Assembly: GCA_017886765.1 (NCBI GenBank)
Contig: JAGHJI010000057.1
Location: 1 to 64,000 of the forward strand
DNA from: Eubacterium sp.
GTDB lineage: Bacteria > Bacillota > Clostridia > Oscillospirales > Acutalibacteraceae
Reading direction: 5' to 3'
DNA length: 64,000 bases
Shown: in pieces, positions 29,517 to 39,044 of the stretch
Numbering within the stretch: position 1 is the first letter of the stretch
Layout of the letters: each line of letters begins with the position of its first letter
Translations under genes and position numbers: made by a program
Notes under the pieces: generated by a model
What the model saw: only the letters and a program-made list of their open reading frames with translations
What the model was told of the DNA's origin: nothing
Databases searched by the model: none

Positions 29517-29717
29517 ATGAAATGGACTGTGGACAGAATTGAAAATCATATCGCCGTGTGCGAAACGCAAAACGGCGGTTTTTTGGATATAAAGCTGGAT
29601 GCCCTGCCTAACGGCGTGAAAGAAGGCGATGTTCTGGATATTCGCGTTGACAGGGATGAAACAGAAAAAAGAAAAGAAAAAATGAACGGACTGATGAACA
29701 GTCTGTTTAATACGTAA
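29517..29717 (+). CDS. small DUF3006-like protein
   Basis: MKWTVDRIENHIAVCET..GGFLDIKLDALPNGVKEGDVLDI; immediately downstream of the ComEC-like MBL. Confidence 0.75.
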   Translation: MKWTVDRIENHIAVCETQNGGFLDIKLDALPNGVKEGDVLDIRVDRDETEKRKEKMNGLMNSLFNT

Positions 29718-29735
29718 AGAAGGCGGTAAGGCAAT

Positions 29736-30314
29736 ATGCGAGCAGCTGTAATAGAAAGAAACACAAAAGAAACACAGATATCCGTTGACTTGAATCTTGA
29801 CGGCGGAGATGTTGAAATATCCACGGGCATAGGCTTTTTTGACCATATGCTTACTGCCTTTGCGGTTCATGGCGGTTTTGGGCTTAAGGTCAGGGTAACG
29901 GGTGATCTGGAGGTGGATACTCACCATACCGTTGAGGATACCGGAATCGCTTTGGGTATGGCGTTTAAGAAAGCGCTGGGTGATATGAGCGGTATCGTTC
30001 GTTACGGCTCTTTTTCCGTCCCTATGGACGAGGCGCTGGCAAACTGTGTTCTGGATATCTCCAACAGACCTTTTCTTGTTTTTAAGGCCTCCTTTGAGCA
30101 GGAACTCTGCGGAGATTATGAAACCTGCGTTACGGAAGAATTTTTCAGAGCCTTTGCCATGAACGCCTGTATAACGCTGCATATCTCCGTGCCTTACGGA
30201 GCCAACGCGCACCATGAGATTGAGGCTGTATTTAAAGCGGTGGCGCACGCTATGAAAATTGCCGTAAGCAAAAATCAGGACGGATCCGTTCTGTCAACAA
30301 AAGGAGTTCTTTAA
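29736..30314 (+). CDS. hisB: Imidazoleglycerol-phosphate dehydratase
   Basis: GIGFFDHMLTAFAVHGGF, DTHHTVEDTGIALG, NAHHEIEAVFKA. Confidence 0.96.
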   Translation: MRAAVIERNTKETQISVDLNLDGGDVEISTGIGFFDHMLTAFAVHGGFGLKVRVTGDLEVDTHHTVEDTGIALGMAFKKALGDMSGIVRYGSFSVPMDEALANCVLDISNRPFLVFKASFEQELCGDYETCVTEEFFRAFAMNACITLHISVPYGANAHHEIEAVFKAVAHAMKIAVSKNQDGSVLSTKGVL

Positions 30315-31027
30315 TGATTATTTTTCCTGCCATTGATATAATAGACGGCAAGCCGGTGCGGCTTTACAAGGGCGATTTTTCCACTGCCCAGCAGGTTGCC
30401 GACGACGCGCTGGAAACCGCAATGCGCTTTGTTCAGTCAGGCTGTCAGTGGGTGCATATGGTGGACCTTGACGGCTCGCTGAAAAAGGAGCCTGTTAATG
30501 CGTCTGCCTTTATTTCCGTTGCCAAAGAAACCCCCCTTAAGGTGGAACTGGGCGGCGGAATACGCACCATGAAGGATATAGATTTTTATGTCAATAACGG
30601 TATAAGCAGAGTGATCCTCGGCTCCGTCGCTCTTAAAAATCCCGAGCTTGTAAAAGAAGCGGTAAAGGAATTCGGCGACGTGATAGCCGTGGGTATCGAC
30701 GCGAAAAACGGATTTGCCGCCGCTGAAGGCTGGGTGGAAAGCAGTCAGGTCTATTTTACCGACCTGGCGAAGCAGATGGAAAGCGCAGGCGTAAAAACGA
30801 TCATCTATACGGACATTGGCAGGGACGGTACCCTGTCCGGTCCAAACATGGAACAGCTTACTGAAATAAACAATGCCGTTTCCTGTAATATTACGGCGTC
30901 AGGCGGTGTGACAGACATGAAGGATATCACTGCCCTGCGTGACAAAGGCTTATACGGCGCTATATGCGGCAAAAGTATATATCAGGGAACGCTGGATCTG
31001 ACTGAAGCGGTGGAGGCTTGCAGATGA
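30314..31027 (+). CDS. hisA: Phosphoribosylformimino-5-aminoimidazole carboxamide ribotide isomerase
   Basis: [48 protein letters not shown]. Confidence 0.95.
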   Translation: MIIFPAIDIIDGKPVRLYKGDFSTAQQVADDALETAMRFVQSGCQWVHMVDLDGSLKKEPVNASAFISVAKETPLKVELGGGIRTMKDIDFYVNNGISRVILGSVALKNPELVKEAVKEFGDVIAVGIDAKNGFAAAEGWVESSQVYFTDLAKQMESAGVKTIIYTDIGRDGTLSGPNMEQLTEINNAVSCNITASGGVTDMKDITALRDKGLYGAICGKSIYQGTLDLTEAVEACR

Positions 31028-31347
31028 TGGATATAGATATAGAAAAATATTTTAAAAAGGCGGATTTGCTTCCTGCGATCATCCAGGAAGAGTCAACCGG
31101 AGAAGTTCTTATGCTTGCCTATATGAACAGGGAGTCGCTGAAAAAGACACTTGAAACGGGGTATACCTGGTTTTATTCACGTTCCAGGCAGGAGCTTTGG
31201 AATAAGGGTGCCACCTCCGGTCACCTGCAGAAGATTGTGTCCATTCACGGCGACTGTGATGATGATACACTTCTGGTTAAAGTTATCCAAACAGGTGCCG
31301 CCTGTCATACCGGCAGTCATTCCTGTTTCTTTAATAAAATTATGTAA
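31024..31347 (+). CDS. hisI: Phosphoribosyl-AMP cyclohydrolase
   Basis: [40 protein letters not shown]. Confidence 0.95.
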   Translation: MMDIDIEKYFKKADLLPAIIQEESTGEVLMLAYMNRESLKKTLETGYTWFYSRSRQELWNKGATSGHLQKIVSIHGDCDDDTLLVKVIQTGAACHTGSHSCFFNKIM

Positions 31348-31383
31348 ACGGAATCAACCGCATAGAATAGACAAGGAGGACTT

Positions 31384-31707
31384 ATGGATTATATTAAAAA
31401 CGAATATCAGATCATACTTGACAGAAAAGACGCGCAGCAGGAGGGTTCTTACACCTGTTATCTTTTTGAGCAGGGTATTGATAAGATACTGAAAAAAGTC
31501 GGCGAGGAATGTACGGAAATGGTCATTGCCGCCAAGAATAATAATAAAGAGGAAACGGTGTATGAAATAACCGACCTGATCTATCATACCCTTGTTATGA
31601 TGGCGAATCAGGGAATCACGCCTGAGGATATTGAGGCGGAGCTTGAAAAGAGAGCCGCCAAAGCGGGCAATCTGAAAAAATTTCATGTGGTAGATAAGAA
31701 TACATAA
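31384..31707 (+). CDS. hisE: Phosphoribosyl-ATP pyrophosphatase
   Basis: SYTCYLFEQGIDKILKKVGEECTEMVIAAKN. Confidence 0.93.
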   Translation: MDYIKNEYQIILDRKDAQQEGSYTCYLFEQGIDKILKKVGEECTEMVIAAKNNNKEETVYEITDLIYHTLVMMANQGITPEDIEAELEKRAAKAGNLKKFHVVDKNT

Positions 31708-33740
31708 TGACGCATAAAAAGTGGATCGTTGCCGATGCTGATAAGGAAAAGGCGTCGCTTTTGAGTGAAAAACTGAATATAGACCCGTTTATCGCTTTCC
31801 TCCTTGTATCAAGAGGAATCGACGACGAGTTGTCCGCCTCTGATTTTCTGACGGCGGGATGCGCTTTTACCTCGCCTTATTCATTGAAAGATATGGATAA
31901 GGCTGTTTCCCGTATTAACGCCGCCCTTGAAAACGGTGAAAAGATTTGTATTTACGGTGACTATGACTGCGACGGCGTAACTTCCACCGCTCTCTTATAT
32001 TCTTTTTTTGAAAGCGTCGGCGCGGATGTTACATACTTTATACCCAACCGGTTAACAGACGGCTACGGTATGAATATATCCGCCATTGATAGGATAAAAG
32101 CCCGGGGAACAGATCTGATTATAACCGTTGATAACGGCATATCGGCCATGGATGAGGCGGAGTATGTATACGCCCTGGGTATGGAACTGATTGTAACGGA
32201 CCATCATCAGATAGGGGAGACTCTACCCAGAGCCTGCGCGGTAATCAATCCCCACAGACAAGACAATAATATAAAATTCCGCGATTTTGCCGGTGTGGGC
32301 GTTGCTTTTAAGCTTGCCTGCGCCCTCTATGACGGTGATATCAGCGATATGCTTGAGCAGTACGCAGACCTTGTGGCCATCGGAACGATAGGAGATATCG
32401 TCCCTCTGAGAAATGAAAACAGAGGATTCGTAAGGGCCGGGCTTGAGCTGATCAATCAGAATGCAAGAATAGGAATAGAAGCTCTCCGTCAGGCAGCCGG
32501 TAATAACGATTCGGACTTGAATTCTGTTGACGTTGCTTTTCAGTTGTGTCCGCGTATCAATGCCGCCGGCAGAATGGATACGGCCGTAAAGGCGGTGGAG
32601 CTTCTGATCAGCGATGATTATGAGGACGCGCGCTTTAAGGCGGAGCAGCTAAATATTGAGAATAACCACAGGCACGAAGTGGAGTCAAATATTGCCGACG
32701 ATATACGAGAAATCGTTTCTTCCGATCCCTCGCTTACGGACCAGAGGGTCATTGTTATTTCAGGCAAAAATTATCATCACGGAGTTATCGGCATCGTTGC
32801 CTCCCATCTCGTTTCCACCTACGGAAAGCCGGCTATCGTCATCGGTATTGACGATGACGGAAAATGCACGGGCTCGGCAAGGAGTATTGACGGCTTTAAT
32901 ATCTATGACGCGATTTCCTCCTGCTCGGATATGCTCACCCATTTCGGCGGTCATCCGCTGGCGGCGGGACTCGGTATAGAGGCGCAGGATATTGACCGGT
33001 TCAGAAAGCGTATCAATGAATACGCTTTGTCTCAGTATCCGGTCATGCCGCCGCAGTGTCTCAGACTGGACTGTAAGCTGTCGCCCTTTTATCTGAATAC
33101 CGATTTGGTGGATAATCTGGCGGCGCTGGAGCCATACGGCGCAGATAATCCCCAGCCCGTTTTCGGACTGTTCAACGTAAAGCTTATGAACGTCAGCTCC
33201 ATAGGCGACGGAAAGCATATCCGCATAGAGGTACAGAAAAAAGGAAAGAATTTCAGAATCGTTAAATTCCAGACCGCTATTGACGATTTCCCTTATAAAT
33301 CAGGCGATTTGCTGGATATTGCCATAAAGGTTTCAAAAAATTATTATAACGGAAAATATTATCTGTCCATCAGAGCCGAAGATATTCGGCTCAACGGAAT
33401 TGACGATGATAAATATTTTAAGCAAAAAAATGCGTATGAGCTTTTCAGATGCGGATATGATACGGACGAAGTCATGTATCCTGACAGAAATACTTTTGCG
33501 CTTATATACAGATTTCTGAAGCAAAATGCCGACCGGAGCTATGGCGTGGACGATCTGTACTTCGCTATGAAACAGTCGGTAACTTACGGTCAGCTATCCT
33601 TTGCCATAGACGCTTTTTGTGAAACGGGAATCGTCAGCATTAAAAAGGACAGAATTTTGCTGAACAAAACCCAGGGCAAGGCTGATCTGGAAGACACGAA
33701 CGTAATGAAAACCCTGAAGGGAAGGCTTAATATTGAGTGA
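31707..33740 (+). CDS. recJ: Single-stranded-DNA-specific exonuclease RecJ
   Basis: IYGDYDCDGVTSTALLY, TDHHQIGE, FGGHPLAAGLG. Confidence 0.93.
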   Translation: MTHKKWIVADADKEKASLLSEKLNIDPFIAFLLVSRGIDDELSASDFLTAGCAFTSPYSLKDMDKAVSRINAALENGEKICIYGDYDCDGVTSTALLYSFFESVGADVTYFIPNRLTDGYGMNISAIDRIKARGTDLIITVDNGISAMDEAEYVYALGMELIVTDHHQIGETLPRACAVINPHRQDNNIKFRDFAGVGVAFKLACALYDGDISDMLEQYADLVAIGTIGDIVPLRNENRGFVRAGLELINQNARIGIEALRQAAGNNDSDLNSVDVAFQLCPRINAAGRMDTAVKAVELLISDDYEDARFKAEQLNIENNHRHEVESNIADDIREIVSSDPSLTDQRVIVISGKNYHHGVIGIVASHLVSTYGKPAIVIGIDDDGKCTGSARSIDGFNIYDAISSCSDMLTHFGGHPLAAGLGIEAQDIDRFRKRINEYALSQYPVMPPQCLRLDCKLSPFYLNTDLVDNLAALEPYGADNPQPVFGLFNVKLMNVSSIGDGKHIRIEVQKKGKNFRIVKFQTAIDDFPYKSGDLLDIAIKVSKNYYNGKYYLSIRAEDIRLNGIDDDKYFKQKNAYELFRCGYDTDEVMYPDRNTFALIYRFLKQNADRSYGVDDLYFAMKQSVTYGQLSFAIDAFCETGIVSIKKDRILLNKTQGKADLEDTNVMKTLKGRLNIE

Positions 33741-35937
33741 CACGGTTTATAATGAGGAATACGACGACGGCTTCAAGGCGTTCTTTGAAGAAGTAAAAAA
33801 GAATCCTCAGTATGATTACAAAAAAATAGAGAAGGCATATAACCTGGCGCGTGACGCGCATAAGAATCAGCGCAGGCGTTCGGGTGAGCCGTATATTATG
33901 CACCCAGTCGCCGTGGCGAAAATCCTTTTTTCTTTCGGCATGGATAACGAGTGTATTATCGGCGCGCTTCTTCACGATGTTGTGGAGGATACCGAATATA
34001 ACATTGATTATATAAAAAGGGAATTCGGCGACGAGGTGGCGCTGCTTGTTGACGGTGTAACCAAGCTGGGACAGATCCCCCTTTCCACCAGGGAAGAGGT
34101 GCAGGCGGAGAATATCCGTAAAATGTTCATTGCAATGAATGAGGATATCAGAGTTATCATTATCAAGCTCTGTGACCGCCTTCATAATATGCGTACGGCA
34201 AAATTCTGGCCGGAATACAAGCAGCGCGAAAAAAGTCTGGAGACTCTTGAAATCTACGCTCCCATTGCCCATCGTCTCGGTATCCGTCCGATTAAAGAGG
34301 AGCTGGAGGACTTAGCGATTTATTATCTTGACCCTATCGCTTATAAGGAAATAGAGAAAAACCTCTCTATGAAGAAAGAGCAGGGTGAAAAATTCCTGAA
34401 AGATATCACACAGCAGATCAGCGATAAGATCACGCCTGTTATGGATCATGTGCAGATCACCTCCCGCGTTAAATCCGTTCACGGTATTTTCCGCAAAGTG
34501 TATATCAAGGGCAAGAATTTTGAGCAGATCTTTGATATTTACGCGGTAAGGATCATAGTGGATTCTATGATAGACTGTTATAATGCGCTTGGTATCGTTC
34601 ACGATATGTTCCAGCCGATACCCGGCAGATTCAAGGATTATATATCCATGCCGAAGCCGAATATGTACCAGTCCCTGCATACGACGGTTCTGAGTAAATC
34701 CGGCATCCCCTTTGAAATTCAGATACGTACCTGGGAAATGCACCGCACTGCGGAATATGGTATCGCCGCTCACTGGAAGTATAAGCTGGGCAAGGGCGGC
34801 AAGGACAGAATGGACAACCAGCTGGAATGGGTCCACCGCATACTGGAGGCCGGTAATGAAACGGAAAATGCCGAAGAACTCGTACAGAACATCAAGGGCG
34901 ACCTTTCAGTTGAGGAGGTATATGTGTTCACCCCCAGAGGTGATGTAAAATCGCTTCCAAAGGGCTCCACTGTTATTGATTTCGCGTATGCCATTCATTC
35001 CGAGGTCGGAAACAAAATGGTAGGCGCAAAGGTAAACGGCAAAATCGTCAATCTTGACTACCAGGTAAAGACCGGAGAGATTGTGGAGATTTTGACCTCC
35101 AACCAGCAGGGAAAGGGTCCCAGCCGTGACTGGCTGAATATTGTTAAAACCGGCGAGTCAAGGAGCAAAATACGTTCCTGGTTCAAAAAGGAAAAACGTG
35201 AAGAAAATATTATTAACGGCAGAAATGAGGTGGAGCGCGAGCTTAAGCGCAATTTTATCCGCCTTGATTCCGAACAGTATGAAAAGTTTTTAAAGAGAAT
35301 CGCTCAGCGTCAGCACTTTGAAGAGATAGACGATTTTTATGCGGCGGTGGGTTACGGCGGTATTCAGATCACCAGGCTCATGCCCGGAATCAAAGATGAA
35401 TATAACCGCAACTGGAAGCCGAAGGAGACCGCTCCTCCCAAGCCGGTTCTGAATATTGAGGAAAATACGTCATCTAAAAATTCAAACGGCGTTGTGGTTG
35501 AGGGCATTGATAACTGTCTTATCAAAATGGCACGCTGCTGTTCGCCTGTTCCCGGCGAGCCGATTATCGGCTTTATAAACCGCGGTACCGGACTGACCGT
35601 TCACAGACGGGACTGTGTGAACGTGCCTGCGGATATCTCTCTTTCCTCTGAGCCCGAGCGCTGGGTAAAGTGCCACTGGGACGGAAATGTGGAGGTGGAG
35701 GCAAGGTCCACCATTGACGTTTACGCCATTGACCGTGACGGCGTTGTGCTGGATATTACTACAAAAATGGCCAATGCCCACGTTAAGATCCATTCCATAA
35801 ACGCAAGGCCTATCAATGAAGGCAATTGTCTTACAACGATGACGGTTTCCGTCAATTCCAAGGAGCATCTTGAAAGTATATTAAAACTCCTCAGAAAGGT
35901 TGACGGCGTTTATCATATTGAAAGGAGCGGCGGCTGA
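33733..35937 (+). CDS. relA: RelA/SpoT family (p)ppGpp synthetase/hydrolase
   Basis: HD domain HPVAVAKIL...GALLHDVVEDT; synthetase YQSLHTTV; TGS and ACT regions. Confidence 0.96.
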   Translation: MSDTVYNEEYDDGFKAFFEEVKKNPQYDYKKIEKAYNLARDAHKNQRRRSGEPYIMHPVAVAKILFSFGMDNECIIGALLHDVVEDTEYNIDYIKREFGDEVALLVDGVTKLGQIPLSTREEVQAENIRKMFIAMNEDIRVIIIKLCDRLHNMRTAKFWPEYKQREKSLETLEIYAPIAHRLGIRPIKEELEDLAIYYLDPIAYKEIEKNLSMKKEQGEKFLKDITQQISDKITPVMDHVQITSRVKSVHGIFRKVYIKGKNFEQIFDIYAVRIIVDSMIDCYNALGIVHDMFQPIPGRFKDYISMPKPNMYQSLHTTVLSKSGIPFEIQIRTWEMHRTAEYGIAAHWKYKLGKGGKDRMDNQLEWVHRILEAGNETENAEELVQNIKGDLSVEEVYVFTPRGDVKSLPKGSTVIDFAYAIHSEVGNKMVGAKVNGKIVNLDYQVKTGEIVEILTSNQQGKGPSRDWLNIVKTGESRSKIRSWFKKEKREENIINGRNEVERELKRNFIRLDSEQYEKFLKRIAQRQHFEEIDDFYAAVGYGGIQITRLMPGIKDEYNRNWKPKETAPPKPVLNIEENTSSKNSNGVVVEGIDNCLIKMARCCSPVPGEPIIGFINRGTGLTVHRRDCVNVPADISLSSEPERWVKCHWDGNVEVEARSTIDVYAIDRDGVVLDITTKMANAHVKIHSINARPINEGNCLTTMTVSVNSKEHLESILKLLRKVDGVYHIERSGG

Positions 35938-36386
35938 TGAAAGCGGTAATACAAAGGGTTTCCCATTCCTGTGTTGTCATTGATTCTGTAGAAAAGGGCA
36001 GTATCGGGAAGGGGCTTATGGTGCTTCTGGGCGTGGAGCAGGGCGATACCCAGGCGGACGCAGATAAGCTTATAAAGAAGATTCCTCTCCTGCGTATTTT
36101 TGAGGACGAAAACGGAAAAATGAATCTTTCCTGCCTGGATATCGACGGTGAGATTTTAGTCATTTCTCAGTTTACGCTCTGCGCCGATTGTTCCCACGGC
36201 AGACGTCCGAGTTTTATTCATTCGGCGCCGCCGGATATTGCGAATCAGCTCTATCTGTATTTTGTTGACGGACTGAAACATTCGGGAGTAAAAAAGGTGG
36301 ATACCGGTGAGTTCGGCGCTGATATGAAGGTGTCGCTTTTAAATGACGGACCGGTTACGATTATATTAAACAGTAGGGATTTGTGA
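35937..36386 (+). CDS. dtd: D-aminoacyl-tRNA deacylase
   Basis: MKAVIQRVSHSCVVID, ISQFTLCADCSHGRRPSF. Confidence 0.95.
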   Translation: MKAVIQRVSHSCVVIDSVEKGSIGKGLMVLLGVEQGDTQADADKLIKKIPLLRIFEDENGKMNLSCLDIDGEILVISQFTLCADCSHGRRPSFIHSAPPDIANQLYLYFVDGLKHSGVKKVDTGEFGADMKVSLLNDGPVTIILNSRDL

Positions 36387-37003
36387 TTATGCTTGATGTA
36401 AAATATGATGTTTTTGGCAGTCTGCAAAATAATTGTTATCTGATAACGGATACTGCCACAGGCAAATCTGCTTTGGTTGACTGCACCGAGAGCAGCGAAA
36501 AAATGAAGGATTTTATAGGCTCGGCGCAGCTTGAATATATTTTGCTGACCCACGGGCATTTTGACCATATCGGCGGTGTAAAAGCTGTTAAAGAGCTTAC
36601 CGGCGCGAAAGTCGTTATCAGCCGTGAGGATGAGCCGATGCTCTCCTCCTCCAAGGCAAGTCTTGCCGCGTTTACGGGAAATCATCAAAATAATACCGCA
36701 GCCGATGTCATCATCAGCGACGGGGATAAAATACCGCTTGGTGAAAGTGTGATTACTGTTCTTGCGACACCCGGTCATACTAAGGGCGGAGTGTGCTATT
36801 TGTGCGCAGATAAGCTTTTTACCGGCGACACGCTGTTTTTCTGCTCCTGCGGACGCACTGATTTTCCCGGCGGCTCATCGGCGCAGATGCTTGCCAGCCT
36901 GAAAAAACTGGCGGACTTGCCGGGAAATTATACCGTATATCCGGGACACGACAGAATATCCAGTCTGGATTTTGAGCGGTCAAACAATCCTTATATGAAA
37001 TAG
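36383..37003 (+). CDS. MBL-fold hydrolase (glyoxalase II-like)
   Basis: LTHGHFDHIGGV, TPGHTKGGVCYL, FTGDTLFF. Confidence 0.9.
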   Translation: MIMLDVKYDVFGSLQNNCYLITDTATGKSALVDCTESSEKMKDFIGSAQLEYILLTHGHFDHIGGVKAVKELTGAKVVISREDEPMLSSSKASLAAFTGNHQNNTAADVIISDGDKIPLGESVITVLATPGHTKGGVCYLCADKLFTGDTLFFCSCGRTDFPGGSSAQMLASLKKLADLPGNYTVYPGHDRISSLDFERSNNPYMK

Positions 37004-37014
37004 GAATATAGCTT

Positions 37015-38448
37015 ATGGTACTTAAGGTCATTGATCATCCCTTCGCGTTTGATATGAAAAACATCTGCACCGCCTTTTTCCCTTATGAAAAAATAAAAAA
37101 TGACGGTGAGGAAGATATTGTTGTTATCACCGAAAGAAAAAACGATACGCTGATTGCGGACGCTGCGGTGTTTGAGAAAACATTGAGAAAAACACACATA
37201 ATTAAAGAAAACGAGGATGTGGCTTTGGCTATGTCCGTTTTGCTTTATAATACTTTAAGCGAACTGCTGGGTATGAAATCGGCCTGGGGCGTGCTTTACG
37301 GCGTACGGCCGGCAAAATTGATGCACCGTTTTACTGAGGACATGGGTGAGCAGAGCGCCAGAAAATATTTTACTGATAAATTTCTTGTTTCACCGGATAA
37401 AGCCGATCTGACGATTGAGGTAATGAAACATGAGAACAAGGTGATTTCCCTTTCACAAAAGGATTCTTTTTCTCTTTATGTCTCCATTCCCTTTTGCCCC
37501 ACAAGGTGTTCGTACTGCTCCTTTGTTTCCCATTCGATAGAACGCACCAAAAAGCTGATCGCCCCTTATGTTGAACTGCTTTGCAGTGAGCTTAAGGAAA
37601 CAGGACGTATCGCAAAGGAACTGGGACTGCGGCTGGAGACCGTTTATTTCGGCGGCGGCACGCCCACTACGCTTGACGCGGATTCCCTGACGCGAATTTT
37701 CAGCACGATAAGCGAAAGCTTTGACCTGTCGCGGCTTCGGGAATATACGGTGGAGGCGGGTAGACCGGATACTGTGACGCGGGAAAAGCTGACTGCGCTG
37801 AAAAACGCGGGAGTTACCCGTATCAGCATCAATCCCCAGAGCTTTAACGATAAGGTGCTTGAGGCGATCGGAAGAAAGCATACTTGCGGGCAGACGCTTG
37901 AAGCCTTTTATCTTGCCAGAGAATGCGGCTTTGACAATATTAATATGGATTTTATTGCCGGTTTGCCCACGGATTCGCTTTCTTCTTTTGAAAACAGTAT
38001 CGATACTGCTGTTTCGCTCGGCACGGAATCGGTGACTGTACATACTCTGGCTCTGAAAACGGCGGCTTATCTGGTGACCCGTGAAAAGACCTTTGATTTG
38101 ACTGACAGGCTTACCGCCACGGCAATGGTGGATTATTCAAATAAGACCCTTTCTGAAAATCATTACTATCCGTACTATATGTACAAGCAGTCAAAATCCA
38201 TTGCCAATCTGGAAAACGTCGGCTGGTGCAGAAAGGGCAGGGAATGCCTTTACAATGTCTATATGATGGATGAAACCCATTCGGTCTTTGCGGCAGGCGC
38301 CGGCGCGGTAACAAGGCTGAAGGACCAGAAAACCGGTCAGATCCGGCGCATATATAACTACAAATACCCATATGAATATATTGATCATTTTGATGAGATG
38401 ATTTCACGTAAAAACGGTATATTAAATTTTTATAATGAATATAAATAA
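37015..38448 (+). CDS. hemZ: Coproporphyrinogen dehydrogenase HemZ-like radical SAM protein
   Basis: YVSIPFCPTRCSYCSF radical SAM Cys motif, ETVYFGGGTPTTL. Confidence 0.88.
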   Translation: MVLKVIDHPFAFDMKNICTAFFPYEKIKNDGEEDIVVITERKNDTLIADAAVFEKTLRKTHIIKENEDVALAMSVLLYNTLSELLGMKSAWGVLYGVRPAKLMHRFTEDMGEQSARKYFTDKFLVSPDKADLTIEVMKHENKVISLSQKDSFSLYVSIPFCPTRCSYCSFVSHSIERTKKLIAPYVELLCSELKETGRIAKELGLRLETVYFGGGTPTTLDADSLTRIFSTISESFDLSRLREYTVEAGRPDTVTREKLTALKNAGVTRISINPQSFNDKVLEAIGRKHTCGQTLEAFYLARECGFDNINMDFIAGLPTDSLSSFENSIDTAVSLGTESVTVHTLALKTAAYLVTREKTFDLTDRLTATAMVDYSNKTLSENHYYPYYMYKQSKSIANLENVGWCRKGRECLYNVYMMDETHSVFAAGAGAVTRLKDQKTGQIRRIYNYKYPYEYIDHFDEMISRKNGILNFYNEYK

Positions 38449-38502
38449 ATAAACACCTTAAGTATTGCAATATTTTACAATTTGTAATATAATGTAATAG
38501 AG

Positions 38503-38976
38503 GTGATTAGAATGGCAATTAAATTTAGTGATATATTCGGCACGAATGATATAATGAACAATCCAAAGCTCGAGGAGCTTTTTAATAAAACAAGAGATAT
38601 GGCAGAGACCGTCAGCAAAAAAAGCGCGGAGCATCTGGAGATCAGCCGAAAAAAAGTGGAGTGTCTTGACGCTAAGACAAAGCTGGCAAGGCTTTATGAG
38701 AAATTCGGCGAATTACAGTATGATCTCTATATCGGAGAGCCGGTGGAACAATCCGAGCTGGATGAGATTGCGGACCGTATTGCATTGCTTAAAGAAAAGA
38801 TCGATACCCTGACGGCTGAAATCGACGAGGCCAAGGCGCAGTTTAACGAAGCTGTTACCACGGCGACGAAAAAGACCCGCGACGCTTTCCAGAAGGAATT
38901 TGATAAGATCAATAAAAACGAGGTTACAGTCAGTGCCGATGAGGTTGAAGTGACCGAAGCAAACAACCCAGAATAA
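38503..38976 (+). CDS. hypothetical coiled-coil protein
   Basis: Complete ORF with AGAGGTGATTAGA upstream; heptad-rich LDEIADRIALLKEKIDTLTAEIDEAKAQF. Confidence 0.75.
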   Translation: MIRMAIKFSDIFGTNDIMNNPKLEELFNKTRDMAETVSKKSAEHLEISRKKVECLDAKTKLARLYEKFGELQYDLYIGEPVEQSELDEIADRIALLKEKIDTLTAEIDEAKAQFNEAVTTATKKTRDAFQKEFDKINKNEVTVSADEVEVTEANNPE

Positions 38977-39044
38977 ACTGGAAGAATAAAAAGATGTTTA
39001 AAGGCAGTACATTGGTACTGCCTGATTTTTTTATCAGAGGTGAT

